Assembly: GCA_944390715.1 (NCBI GenBank)
Contig: CALXQS010000006.1
Location: 35,048-99,047 of the forward strand
DNA from: an uncultured Duodenibacillus sp.
GTDB taxonomy: Bacteria > Pseudomonadota > Gammaproteobacteria > Burkholderiales > Burkholderiaceae_F
DNA: 64,000 nt
Direction of reading: 5' to 3'
Shown here: positions 37,456-46,202 of the stretch, piece after piece
Numbering within the stretch: the first letter of the stretch is position 1
Layout of the letters: each line of letters starts with the position of its first letter
Notes under the pieces: model-generated
Seen by the model: only the letters and a program-made list of their open reading frames with translations
What the model was told of the DNA's origin: nothing
Database searches by the model: none
Made by a program: the position numbers and the translations under genes

Positions 37456-38556
37456 TCAGTTTTTTCGAAGCGTAAGCTGCAGATCTTCGCCCACGCGGCA
37501 AACATCGCAAAAGCGCCAGCGCTCGACTTGATCCATTGTCTGGCACTGGGGCAGACGAGCAATCGGCAATCCCTCGCCCATCAGGCAAGGCGCGCAGAAG
37601 CAGACAATCTCATCGACCAATCCTGCAGCAAGCAATGCGCCGCTGAGCCCGGCTCCAGCCTCAACATGAAGTTCGTTGACTGCATCGGCGCCAATGGATG
37701 CAATCACTGCGTGCAGATCAAGCCCTGCAGCGGTCTCATCAACGATGCGCACCTCGGCGCCTGCTTGTTCAAGCGCGGCGATTTTAGCGGAGTCAGCCGA
37801 CTTTCCAGCAAAAATCACGCAGGGCCGTCCCTGAAGAATTCTTGCCCCGAGCGGCGTCTGCGCCCAACGATCGACAACGTACTTCACGGGATTCGGATAG
37901 TCGCCCTCAAGCCTCACATTCATCTGCGGGTCGTCAGCAAGCACCGTCCCGATGCCGGTCAGAATTCCTTGAGCTTGAGCGCGCAGCAAATGTCCGGCAC
38001 GCCGTGCCTGCGGTCCGGTAATCCATTGGCTCTGCCCATTGGCAAGCGCCGTTCGGCCGTCAAGACTGGCTGCGGTTTTCATGCGCACCCAAGGCGTCGA
38101 CCTCTGCATGCGGGTTAAAAATCCGATGTTGGCCTCATAAGCTTCCTGCCGGCACACGCCGCAGTCGACTTGAATGCCGGCCTGCTCAAGCATGGCCAGT
38201 CCCTTGCCTGCCACCAGCGGATTGGGATCGCGCAAGGCGGCCACCACGCGAGCAGCTTTTTCTTGAATCAGGCGCAGCGCGCAGGGCGGCGTTCTGCCGT
38301 AATGTGAACAAGGCTCAAGCGTGACGTAAAACGTAGCCCCTTCAACAGAGAGGCCGGCTTTCTTTGCATTATTGATGGCGTCAATTTCGGCATGCGCACT
38401 GCCGGGCGCATGCGTATAACCGCGAGCAATCTCAATTCCGTCTCGAACAATCACGCAGCCCACGGCGGGATTCGGAGGCGCAATAAACCGGCCTTTGCGG
38501 CTTTCCGCAATGGCCTCAAGCATCCAGTCGCGGTCTTGTCGACAAGAGTCCGTCAC
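37456..38556 (-). CDS. ribD: Bifunctional riboflavin deaminase/reductase RibD
   Basis: Carries out deamination then reduction of the pyrimidine intermediate in riboflavin synthesis. It has 366 residues. The N-terminal deaminase domain has zinc and catalytic residues H55-A-E57, C83 and C92 (PCSHYGRTPPC). The C-terminal reductase domain starts near VRMKTAASLDGRTAL, with ITGPQAR and GIGTVLADDPQ. Its start overlaps the stop of nrdR by 4 bp, so the two are translationally coupled. ribE follows directly. Confidence 0.96.
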   Translation of the reverse strand: MTDSCRQDRDWMLEAIAESRKGRFIAPPNPAVGCVIVRDGIEIARGYTHAPGSAHAEIDAINNAKKAGLSVEGATFYVTLEPCSHYGRTPPCALRLIQEKAARVVAALRDPNPLVAGKGLAMLEQAGIQVDCGVCRQEAYEANIGFLTRMQRSTPWVRMKTAASLDGRTALANGQSQWITGPQARRAGHLLRAQAQGILTGIGTVLADDPQMNVRLEGDYPNPVKYVVDRWAQTPLGARILQGRPCVIFAGKSADSAKIAALEQAGAEVRIVDETAAGLDLHAVIASIGADAVNELHVEAGAGLSGALLAAGLVDEIVCFCAPCLMGEGLPIARLPQCQTMDQVERWRFCDVCRVGEDLQLTLRKN

Positions 38557-39071
38557 TTGTCGGCCCCCGTCCGCTCAAAGGCCTTTCCCTTCTGATCTCC
38601 GGATGCATGCGAGCCGGCCTCGACGTCATCGAGCCCCTGCATCAGGCGCTGAAAGCCCTCGGGGTCATCGACGTTGTAGTAAACGCTGGCAAAGCGCACG
38701 TACGCTACAGCATCGAGCTTTTTGAGCTCCTTGAGAACAAGCTCTCCGACCTTGGCAGAAGGCACTTCTCGCTCGCCGAGCGTACGCAGCTGCTGCTCAA
38801 TGCTCGAAATCACCTCTTCAATGCGCTCAGCCGAAACCGGGCGCTTTCTCAGAGCAAGCCGCATCGAGGAGCGGATTTTGTCGCGGTCATACTCGCGACG
38901 ATCTCCTGTTCGCTTGACGATTACAGGCATATTGAGCTCAGCCCGCTCAAACGTCGTAAACCGCTTGCCGCACACGGAACAAACGCGGCGGCGGCGAATC
39001 GAAAAGCCGTCGTCGCTCGAGCGCGAATCAATAACGGCTGAATCCTTGGCTTTGCAAAACGGACATCGCAT
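38553..39071 (-). CDS. nrdR: Transcriptional repressor NrdR
   Basis: Zinc-finger/ATP-cone repressor of ribonucleotide reductase genes. The 172-residue protein has the zinc ribbon C3-xx-C6...C31-xx-C34 and the ATP-cone domain starting near VIVKRTGDRREYDRDKI. The C-terminal tail after residue 150 (ASGDQKGKAFERTGADK) is longer than usual and polar. glyA is 92 bp upstream and ribD overlaps its end, an order glyA-nrdR-ribD-ribE that is common in proteobacteria. Confidence 0.96.
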   Translation of the reverse strand: MRCPFCKAKDSAVIDSRSSDDGFSIRRRRVCSVCGKRFTTFERAELNMPVIVKRTGDRREYDRDKIRSSMRLALRKRPVSAERIEEVISSIEQQLRTLGEREVPSAKVGELVLKELKKLDAVAYVRFASVYYNVDDPEGFQRLMQGLDDVEAGSHASGDQKGKAFERTGADK

Positions 39072-39163
39072 GACGATCCTCTTGGGAGCTTTTCATAGGG
39101 CCGGAAAGTGACGGCGCGACGAACTTATTTTAGTCCGCCGCGCACTTTGCGTTTTTTGCGGTT

Positions 39164-40429
39164 TTACAAGCGATAGACCGGGAACATTGCCGTCAGCTGA
39201 TCAACCTCACGACGGACGCGCTCGAGCACGGCCGCGTCTTCCGGCGCATCCAGAAGATCAGCAATCAAGTTGGCGGTCCGGCGCATTTCAGGCTCCTTGA
39301 AGCCGCGGGTGGTCATGGCCGGTGTTCCAAGACGAATGCCGGAAGTGACAAAAGGCTTTTCCGGATCGTTGTGAATGGCATTTTTGTTGACCGTGATGTG
39401 AGCCGCTCCCAAGAGTGCCTCTGCGGCCTTGCCCGTGATGTGCTTCGGACGCAGGTCGACGAGCATGACATGGCTCTGCGTGCCCCCTGAGACAATGCGC
39501 AGGCCGCGCTTTTCGAGTTCTTCGGCAAGAACCGCCGCATTTTTCATCACCTGCAGACCGTATTCCTTGAACTCGGGTTTGAGCGCTTCGCCGAGCGCAA
39601 CAGCCTTGGCGGCGATGACGTGCATGAGGGGACCGCCCTGCATGCCGGGAAACACCGCCGAATTGATGGCTTTTTCCAGATCGGGACGACAGAAAATGAT
39701 GCCGCCGCGCGGTCCGCGCAGGCTCTTGTGCGTCGTCGTCGTCACGATGTCGGCAAAGCCAAAGGGCGAGGGATAGACGCCTGCGGCAATGAGCCCAGCA
39801 TAGTGCGCCATATCGACCATCAAAAGAGCGCCCACGCTGTGAGCGATGTCGGCAAAGCGCTTGAAGTCGATTCGAAGCGAATAGGCGCTCGCGCCTGCGA
39901 TGATGAGCTTGGGCTTATGCTCCTTGGCCAGACGTTCTACCTCATCATAGTCAATGGCCTCTTTTTCATCGTCGACGCCATAACTGACGATGTTGAAGTA
40001 CTTGCCGGAAAAGTTGATCTTCATGCCGTGGGTGAGGTGACCGCCATCGGCAAGACTCATGCCCATGATCGTGTCGCCGGGATTGGCGACGGCCATCAGC
40101 ACCGCTTCATTGGCCTGTGCGCCGGAGTGAGGCTGCACGTTGACGGCCATTTCGACGCCGGCAGGCTCGCAGAAGAGCTTCTTTGCCCGTTCAATGGCAA
40201 TGCGCTCGATCTCATCAACATACTGGCAGCCGCCGTAGTAGCGCTTGCCTGGATAGCCTTCAGCATATTTATTGGTGAGCTGGCTGCCCTGAGCCTGCAT
40301 CACTGCCGGAGAAGCGTAGTTCTCGCTCGCAATAAGCTCAATGTGCTGCTCCTGGCGCTGCATCTCTGCGTCAATGAATTTCCAGACCTCGCTGTCGCAG
40401 GCCGCGACGGTATTTGAATAGTGGTACAT
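39164..40429 (-). CDS. glyA: Serine hydroxymethyltransferase
   Basis: PLP enzyme interconverting serine and glycine with transfer of a one-carbon unit to tetrahydrofolate. It has 421 residues. Motifs are [14 protein letters not shown] (31-44), [11 protein letters not shown] (101-111), [12 protein letters not shown] (206-217), and cofactor lysine K235 in [13 protein letters not shown]. The ATG at 40429 gives the family-like N-terminus; an in-frame ATG 27 bp upstream is less likely. It leads the minus-strand group with nrdR, ribD and ribE. Confidence 0.96.
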   Translation of the reverse strand: MYHYSNTVAACDSEVWKFIDAEMQRQEQHIELIASENYASPAVMQAQGSQLTNKYAEGYPGKRYYGGCQYVDEIERIAIERAKKLFCEPAGVEMAVNVQPHSGAQANEAVLMAVANPGDTIMGMSLADGGHLTHGMKINFSGKYFNIVSYGVDDEKEAIDYDEVERLAKEHKPKLIIAGASAYSLRIDFKRFADIAHSVGALLMVDMAHYAGLIAAGVYPSPFGFADIVTTTTHKSLRGPRGGIIFCRPDLEKAINSAVFPGMQGGPLMHVIAAKAVALGEALKPEFKEYGLQVMKNAAVLAEELEKRGLRIVSGGTQSHVMLVDLRPKHITGKAAEALLGAAHITVNKNAIHNDPEKPFVTSGIRLGTPAMTTRGFKEPEMRRTANLIADLLDAPEDAAVLERVRREVDQLTAMFPVYRL

Positions 40430-40670
40430 GCCCCTGATTCCTTTTGATGAATACACAGACCAAGCGCTTTCAAGCGCCGCCTCTGCCGGTGAAAAAAAAT
40501 CCTTTCCAAACTCGCTTCAGTCCTGTCGGACGATTGCCGCCGTGCACAGCTGTTGCAAATCAGCACAGGGCCGCCTGCGGCAGAAAAGCTTTTTGACGGC
40601 TTGTAATTATCGCATTGAGTTGAACACAAATTCGACGAAAGATCTTGCGATAACCCCTTTTTAACCGGAC
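40430..40670. other. Leader region between glyA and the PiT gene
   Basis: Contains the glyA leader (minus strand) and no supported gene. Short inverted repeats (caagcgctttcaagcgc near 40461) are visible, but I cannot assign a riboswitch. A clear Pho box follows directly to the right. Confidence 0.4.
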
Positions 40671-40710
40671 TTGTCATCGTTTTGTCATATGTTTCTAGCC
40701 ATTTGGTCAT
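40671..40710 (+). promoter_or_regulatory. Pho box upstream of the PiT-PhoU gene
   Basis: Two exact repeats ttgtcat (40671-40677 and 40682-40688) are separated by cgtt, giving the 11-bp spacing of PhoB sites. A third copy, tggtcat (40704-40710), sits 22 bp further, still in phase. The phosphate transporter gene begins 75 bp downstream. Confidence 0.65.
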
Positions 40711-40784
40711 CTTGAGAGCGCAGACTGCGCCCCGAGTCTGCTTGTGCCGACGCAATCCAGAAAAGATTTTTTCGTTCGAATACC

Positions 40785-43013
40785 ATGGAAAACTATTATT
40801 TAGCGCTTCTAGCTTTTCTAGGCTTGGTAGCCGCTTTCGACTTGTTTGTTGGCGTCAGCAACGACGCCGTCAATTTTTTGAACTCTGCCCTTGGCTGCCG
40901 CATTGCCTCCTTCAAGACGACAATGCTCGTAGCAAGCATCGGCGTCATGCTTGGCGCCACCTTTTCTTCGGGCATGATGGAAATCGCCCGCTCGGGCGTT
41001 TTTAATCCGCAGATGTTCACCTTCTCGGAAATCATGGTGATCTTCTTTGCCGTGATGGTCACCGACATCATTCTGCTCGACACCTTCAATTCACTCGGTC
41101 TGCCGACCTCAACCACCGTCTCGATTGTCTTCGAGCTGCTGGGCAGCGCCCTTGCAGCCGCCGCCTACACGCTTCTTGCCGACGGCAAGTCGCTCGTTGA
41201 CGTCGCCAGCTACATCAACAGCTCCAAATCGCTGACGATCATCTCGGGCATCTTAATTTCGGTAGTTGTAGCGTTTGTCTCCGGCACTGTCGTGCAGTAC
41301 ATCGCGCGCCTGATCTTCACTTTCAACTTTGAGAAGATGTACCGCCGCATCGGCGGCATCTACGCCGGCTTTGCCATCACCGCCATCTTCTACTTCCTGG
41401 TGATGAAGGGCGCCAAGGGTGCCAGCTTCATGCAGCCCGAATGGATCGCCTTCATGTCGAAGTACACGTTCGAAATCGTTTCGATTCTCTTCGTGGTTCT
41501 CTCAGCCGTCTTTCAGGCTCTCATCATTTTTGCCAACGTCAACATTTTCAAGGTCATCATTTTGGCCGGCACGTTCGCCCTCGCGTTTGCCTTCGCCGGC
41601 AACGATCTGGTGAACTTCGTAGGCGTTCCGCTGGCTGCGCTCGACAGCTACAAAGACTGGATTGCTTCAGGAGCCTCCGCCGAGTCCTTTACAATGGAAG
41701 GCCTTCTGAAGCCTACCGTGGCCAACACCTTCCTGCTGCTGCTCGCGGGCCTCGTCATGGTGCTGACATTGTGGTTCTCGCGCAAGGCTCAGATCGTCAT
41801 TCAGACCTCGATCAACCTGTCTTCGAGCAACTCCGGAGAGCAAGAGCAGTTCGGCAGCTCTCTGCCGGGCCGCGTCATCGTTCGCGCCAGCATGGGTCTG
41901 GGCCGCATCGTCAATCAGATCATCCCGATGGGAGTTCAAAACGGCATCAACAAGCGCTTTGAGCCCAAGAAGCTCATGAAGGGCGAAACGCCTCTTCCCT
42001 TTGACTATGTGCGCGCCTCCATCAATCTCGTTGTGAGCGCCATTCTCATTGCCTCGGCCACGAGCCTGAAGCTGCCGCTGTCGACGACCTACGTAACCTT
42101 CATGGTTGCCATGGGTTCAAGCTTTGCCGACGGTGCATGGGATCGCGAAACGGCCGTCTACCGCGTCTCCGGCGTTCTCACCGTGATCAGCGGCTGGTTC
42201 ATAACGGCCATCAGCGCCTCGACCATGGCCGCCGTCATCTGCTGGATTACGCTCTGGGGCGAAGGCATTGCTGCCCTGGTTCTGGCCGTCGGCTCGACCT
42301 TCCTGCTGATTCGCTCGAATCTGCGCGCCAAGCTTGATACGGCAAACATGCGCGCCGATCTCGATACGCGCTACGATGCAGCCAAAGTTCAGGAACTGGC
42401 GCAGCAAAAGACCAGTGAAAACTTCAGCAAGACCGTCTCCGTCTTCAGCAATGTGGTTCACAACTTCCTCGCCGACAGCGAGTTGTCGCTGCGCCATACC
42501 AAGACGGAAAGCTCAGAGCTCTTTGACAAAATGAGCGCCGACAGAAGCCTTTACTATCGCATGGCCAATTCGAGCTTCAAGCCGACCAAGAACGACTTCG
42601 ATGCGCGCTACTGCTACTACCGCATCTCGACCAATATCCGCGAAGTCGGCCGCGAGCTGCAGGCCCTTGCAAAGCTTGCCTCCGAGCACGTTGCCAACCG
42701 CCATCGCATCTACCAAGGCGAGCTGAAGAAAGAACTGATTGAATTGGCTGACTATCTCACCAAGATTTCGACCAATGCTCAGGGAGAACTCGATATTCAG
42801 GGCGTTCTTAACCACAGCACGGAGGCCAGCGACAAGATCGATGCCATGCAGGCCGAACTGCTGCGCCGAATCCCTGACGACAAGCTCTCGGTGAGAGGCT
42901 GCGAGCTCTACCTCAACTTCCTGGTGTTTGCCCGCGAATTCGTCAATCGCTGCTCGATAGTCGCCGTGCTGGAGGGACAGCTCGAGGCGATCACTCTGAA
43001 GAAATCAGCCTAA
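40785..43013 (+). CDS. PiT family inorganic phosphate transporter with C-terminal PhoU-like region
   Basis: Inner-membrane phosphate permease of 742 residues. The duplicated PiT signatures appear as GVSNDAVNFLNSALG (near residue 23) and AFAGNDLVNFVGVP (near residue 268), with LPTSTT and KLPLSTTYV marking the two halves. After the last helix (about residue 510) a soluble, mostly helical part of about 230 residues resembles PhoU-type regulators that are often a separate gene next to pit. This long fused form is best known from Bacteroidetes. A Pho box upstream supports the phosphate role. A strong terminator follows. Confidence 0.9.
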   Translation: MENYYLALLAFLGLVAAFDLFVGVSNDAVNFLNSALGCRIASFKTTMLVASIGVMLGATFSSGMMEIARSGVFNPQMFTFSEIMVIFFAVMVTDIILLDTFNSLGLPTSTTVSIVFELLGSALAAAAYTLLADGKSLVDVASYINSSKSLTIISGILISVVVAFVSGTVVQYIARLIFTFNFEKMYRRIGGIYAGFAITAIFYFLVMKGAKGASFMQPEWIAFMSKYTFEIVSILFVVLSAVFQALIIFANVNIFKVIILAGTFALAFAFAGNDLVNFVGVPLAALDSYKDWIASGASAESFTMEGLLKPTVANTFLLLLAGLVMVLTLWFSRKAQIVIQTSINLSSSNSGEQEQFGSSLPGRVIVRASMGLGRIVNQIIPMGVQNGINKRFEPKKLMKGETPLPFDYVRASINLVVSAILIASATSLKLPLSTTYVTFMVAMGSSFADGAWDRETAVYRVSGVLTVISGWFITAISASTMAAVICWITLWGEGIAALVLAVGSTFLLIRSNLRAKLDTANMRADLDTRYDAAKVQELAQQKTSENFSKTVSVFSNVVHNFLADSELSLRHTKTESSELFDKMSADRSLYYRMANSSFKPTKNDFDARYCYYRISTNIREVGRELQALAKLASEHVANRHRIYQGELKKELIELADYLTKISTNAQGELDIQGVLNHSTEASDKIDAMQAELLRRIPDDKLSVRGCELYLNFLVFAREFVNRCSIVAVLEGQLEAITLKKSA

Positions 43014-43069
43014 GGCGCTAGGACAAAAGCAAGTCTGTCCTTAAGGCAGCTTGCCTTTGCCGCCATGCC

Positions 43070-43100
43070 AGCCCCGCGCAAGCGGGGCTTTGCTTTTTTG
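43070..43100 (+). terminator. Rho-independent terminator after the PiT-PhoU gene
   Basis: Perfect 8-bp GC-rich stem (agccccgc / gcggggct) with a gcaa tetraloop, followed by ttgctttttt. Confidence 0.88.
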
Positions 43101-43158
43101 CGCGAAGCACGCTGATACAATCCGCGGCTTGGCAAACACGAAGCTTTGTTTTGGAAAC

Positions 43159-43599
43159 ATGCTCATTGAGACCCTGACAAATTTTTTTGCCGGCGACGCA
43201 GGCATCTGGGCGCTATGCGCTTCAGCCTTTTTGTCAGCAACCATTTTGCCGGGCAGCTCTGAAGCGGTTCTGAGCGCCGCTGTAGCGTCAGCGCCCGAAT
43301 GTTCGCGCGCGGTCATGCTCGTGGCCGCGGCAAGCGCCTGCAACACGTTGGGAAGCATGACGTCCTGGTGCATCGGAAGATTTATTCCAGATCGCCTGCC
43401 CGATGCGCCCGCCGTCGAACGCGTGCGCCGTTGGGGAGCGGCAGCCCTTTTCTTTGCGTGGGTGCCAATTGTCGGCGACATGCTGCCGCTTGCCGCAGGA
43501 TGGTTGAAAATCAAATTCTGGCAGGCGCTTTTTTGGACGGCGGCAGGAAAAACAGTCCGCTACAGTGCAGTTGCCGTCACTGTTGTTCATCTCTTTTGA
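43159..43599 (+). CDS. YqaA/DedA-like small membrane protein
   Basis: A 146-residue inner-membrane protein of the YqaA branch of the SNARE-associated/DedA superfamily, whose members are linked to membrane lipid transport and envelope stability. The segment FLSATILPGSSEAVLSAAVA carries the family's PGxxE motif. NTLGSMTSWCIGRF follows, and a WVPIVGDMLPLAAGWL helix lies near the end. The ATG at 43159 is chosen for its ggaaac upstream; longer in-frame starts would extend into the upstream terminator. It is convergent with the radical SAM gene. Confidence 0.85.
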   Translation: MLIETLTNFFAGDAGIWALCASAFLSATILPGSSEAVLSAAVASAPECSRAVMLVAAASACNTLGSMTSWCIGRFIPDRLPDAPAVERVRRWGAAALFFAWVPIVGDMLPLAAGWLKIKFWQALFWTAAGKTVRYSAVAVTVVHLF

Positions 43600-43625
43600 C
43601 CTCGGACTGCCGCCGCCCAAAGAAG

Positions 43626-44402
43626 TCAAGAATAGCAGTGAACGTCAATGCCGCGCTCGCGCAAAAGCCCTGCAATGCGCTCGAGCTCTTGTGCGGAGGC
43701 CTTGACAAGGCCGCTGCGCGGAGTATCACGTGCGAGCGTATAGATGTCGACGCCCTCAGGGTGAATTGCCTCGACCATGTCGACCCAAGGCTGCACGAAC
43801 TCATCAGTCGTGTTGTCCACGCTCTGTCCTTCAAATGTCCCTTTCATGAACATCGTCTGAATGATGCACTTGCCCTTGAAGCTCTTCATCCAGTTTGTGA
43901 CCTCGTTGAGATCGTAGCGGGCATTGGGCCGATTGACGCGCTCAATATAGCTGCGGTCGACGGCGTCAAGCTTCAGGCACGGCCGGTCGATGAGTTCCAC
44001 CGCCCGACGAACATCTTCACTATCCAAGTGCGTGGCATTGGTCAGAAGACATACCTTTGCCTGCGGAAAGTACTTGTCGCGCAGCGCGCAGGTGTCCATC
44101 ACAACGCTCAGGAACTGAGGGTGCGACGTAGGCTCTCCATTTCCTGCATACGTAATGGCATCAATCTGCTGGCCGGCTGAGCGCATGGCCTGAAGCTTTT
44201 TTTCCAGCGCAAAGGCCACTTCCTCTCGAGTCGGCATTTTGAGCTTGGGACGACGCTCTGCATTGAGACCGCACTCGCAATACACGCAGTCAAAGCTGCA
44301 GATCTTTCCATCCGAAGGCAGCAGGTTGACGCCGAGGCTGCGGCCCAGCCGACGGCTTTTAACCGGTCCAAAAATCGGAGAATCGAAAAGAATTGTCGAC
44401 AT
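43626..44402 (-). CDS. Radical SAM protein (COG0731-like)
   Basis: A 258-residue radical S-adenosylmethionine enzyme. The 4Fe-4S ligands are C35, C39 and C42 in CSFDCVYCECG. The SAM-binding region includes TYAGNGEPTSHP (the GGE-like motif) and later VCLLTNATHL. No auxiliary cluster motif is evident in the C-terminal part. Its closest broad group is COG0731, some of whose members modify tRNA, but the reaction here is unknown. It is convergent with the YqaA gene and lies 58 bp downstream of pyrE on the same strand. Confidence 0.85.
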   Translation of the reverse strand: MSTILFDSPIFGPVKSRRLGRSLGVNLLPSDGKICSFDCVYCECGLNAERRPKLKMPTREEVAFALEKKLQAMRSAGQQIDAITYAGNGEPTSHPQFLSVVMDTCALRDKYFPQAKVCLLTNATHLDSEDVRRAVELIDRPCLKLDAVDRSYIERVNRPNARYDLNEVTNWMKSFKGKCIIQTMFMKGTFEGQSVDNTTDEFVQPWVDMVEAIHPEGVDIYTLARDTPRSGLVKASAQELERIAGLLRERGIDVHCYS

Positions 44403-44460
44403 GAAGCTCTCCGCGCCATTGGCCGAAAACGCCGCAGGCGCATAGGTTTAACGTTGAAAA

Positions 44461-45150
44461 TCAGTTCTCGCGAGCCGTTGCCACAACGCCGTGCATGGCC
44501 GCCCAAGTCCACGGGGTGTTGAGCCACTCCATGACAAGCTTCGTCTGATTTTCATCAATGATGCCCATTTCATGCGCCTTCTTGACGACCAAGTCAAAAG
44601 CGATTACGTCGTAGGTCGCGATGCCTTGCTCGGCAAACAAACGCATGGTTTCCGGAATGGCATAGTTGGTAATCGACATGACCTGCGTGACTTCGGCCCC
44701 CTCTTCGCGCAGCGCGCGAATAGCATCCAGACAGCTCAAGCCGGTCGAGATATGGTCCTCAAGCAGAAGAATATTGAGCCCCTTGACGTCGCCGCCCTCA
44801 ATGCGCGAACGGTTGCCGTAAGTCTTGGCCTTCTGGCGCACCATGATGGCCGGAAGCCCCAAGCGGTAGGCAAGCGCCGCCGCATGCATGGAGCCCGCGG
44901 CTTCGACGCCGGCTACGACGTCAAACTTGAGGTCATACTCCTCAACGCGGCTTGCCATCGTTTCAATAATGTCGTTCCAGGCCTCAGGATGAAAGAAAAG
45001 CTTGCGGTTGTCGACGTAGACGGGAGAAATCAGGCCTGACTTCAGACGCATCGGGGCATCGGAGAGAAACTCCACGGCCTGTGCGCGAATCAGACGCTCG
45101 GCCATGATGTCTTCGGCAATCTTGCTCGTATAGCTCGGCTTATAGCTCAT
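44461..45150 (-). CDS. pyrE: Orotate phosphoribosyltransferase
   Basis: Joins orotate and PRPP to give OMP, the substrate of PyrF. The 229-residue protein has RLKSGLISPVYVDNRKL near residue 35, VAGVEAAGSMHAAALA (ribose/orotate loop), the flexible-loop RQKAKTYGNRSRIEG region, and the PRPP-binding motif LLLEDHISTG. The C-terminal WLNTPWTWAAMHG matches the OPRT type found in many proteobacteria. A CodA-like amidohydrolase gene lies 16 bp upstream on the same strand, so the two are probably one operon in pyrimidine metabolism. Confidence 0.9.
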   Translation of the reverse strand: MSYKPSYTSKIAEDIMAERLIRAQAVEFLSDAPMRLKSGLISPVYVDNRKLFFHPEAWNDIIETMASRVEEYDLKFDVVAGVEAAGSMHAAALAYRLGLPAIMVRQKAKTYGNRSRIEGGDVKGLNILLLEDHISTGLSCLDAIRALREEGAEVTQVMSITNYAIPETMRLFAEQGIATYDVIAFDLVVKKAHEMGIIDENQTKLVMEWLNTPWTWAAMHGVVATAREN

Positions 45151-45166
45151 GACGTATCTCCTTTGC

Positions 45167-46156
45167 TTATTGCAGTCCCAGAACCTTGCGTCCGTTGACG
45201 CTGGCGATGTTCACAAGCTGCTCGAAATCATCAAAGCGGCAGCCCGTAGCAAGAAGCTGCAGTTCATGCCACATATCTCCGGCGCTCCAAGGCACCATAG
45301 CGTCGCACACATTGTCCGTGCCGAGCGCGACGGTTACCCCTGCAGGAACCAGTTCATCGACAGGCGTCATGGAGTTGTGCATGGGGCCGATTTTTTCAGT
45401 GCGCGCCGTATCGATCCAAGCCGTCGGGCAGCAGACCATCATGACGTCGGCTTTCTTGAGAAGATCGTACAGGCGCTGACGGTACATCTTGGAATGAGCG
45501 CCGATCGAGATGCCGTGAATGGCAACGACGCGCCCCTGCATGCCATGCTCAATGGCCTTGAGGGCGAGCATCTCGGTTTCATACTCGCTTGACATGTTGA
45601 ACTGATCGACGTGCACATGCACCATCTTGTTTTGCGCCTTTGCAGTACCGAGCAAAATGTCAAAAGCCTCCGCGGCGCGGCCAAAGTCGCGCTCATCGCG
45701 CTTGGGCAGCCCGCCGATGATGTCAACCATTTCGGAGCCGATATCAAACCACTTGCGCGCCTCGGGGTCAATCACTCCCTTCAGCGTCTGGTTGGCGAAC
45801 TTCACCGTAATCTGATCGGCATAATGCTCGCGGGCGCGCAGTCCGGCACGAATGGCCCGGTCTTCGGTCATCGGATCAATGTCGACGAACGTCGCGCAGG
45901 CCGTGCAGCCCTGACTAATCATCAGCTCGAAAAACATCGAGAAACGCCGATAGAAGTCCTCCTCGGTCGATTCCTTCTTCAAGCGATCAAGCGCATCCCA
46001 CTTCTGCTGCAGCGTGCAGGTGCGGCGCATCTCAAGGATCTCGGGCGAAAGCGTAAAAGCACGGTCTGCGTGCGCATGCGTGTTGACCCAGCCGCCGGCC
46101 TTCATGATCGCCGGTTCAAGCATCTCTCGGATCGTGCGCGGATTTTCTGTCGTCAT
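45167..46156 (-). CDS. CodA-like amidohydrolase (cytosine-deaminase-related)
   Basis: Metal-dependent hydrolase of 329 residues with the layout of cytosine deaminase: HxH at H27/H29 (NTHAHAD), H182 (HVHVDQ), H214 (AIHG) and D281 (LGTDNVCD). In E. coli CodA the segment after the third metal histidine carries the catalytic Glu (HCDE); here it reads HVDQ, with Q185 in that place. It also lacks much of the beta-sandwich domain. It may therefore act on another pyrimidine ring or amide. The ATG at 46156 is chosen for its upstream gggaca. Location next to pyrE suggests pyrimidine metabolism. Confidence 0.8.
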   Translation of the reverse strand: MTTENPRTIREMLEPAIMKAGGWVNTHAHADRAFTLSPEILEMRRTCTLQQKWDALDRLKKESTEEDFYRRFSMFFELMISQGCTACATFVDIDPMTEDRAIRAGLRAREHYADQITVKFANQTLKGVIDPEARKWFDIGSEMVDIIGGLPKRDERDFGRAAEAFDILLGTAKAQNKMVHVHVDQFNMSSEYETEMLALKAIEHGMQGRVVAIHGISIGAHSKMYRQRLYDLLKKADVMMVCCPTAWIDTARTEKIGPMHNSMTPVDELVPAGVTVALGTDNVCDAMVPWSAGDMWHELQLLATGCRFDDFEQLVNIASVNGRKVLGLQ

Positions 46157-46202
46157 GTCTCTGTGTCCCGCAAAAAGAATGTTCGATTGCGCCCCAAGCA
46201 GC

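Noticed and set aside
36430..38118. 562-codon plus-strand frame across the oxidoreductase, ribE and ribD genes
   Set aside because: Spans three convincing minus-strand genes and their gaps; no recognisable protein features.
40430..40640. Possible glycine riboswitch in the glyA leader (a caccg segment with nearby stems)
   Set aside because: The conserved core and the closing P1 strand with its CAGG-type end are missing; stems look like chance inverted repeats.
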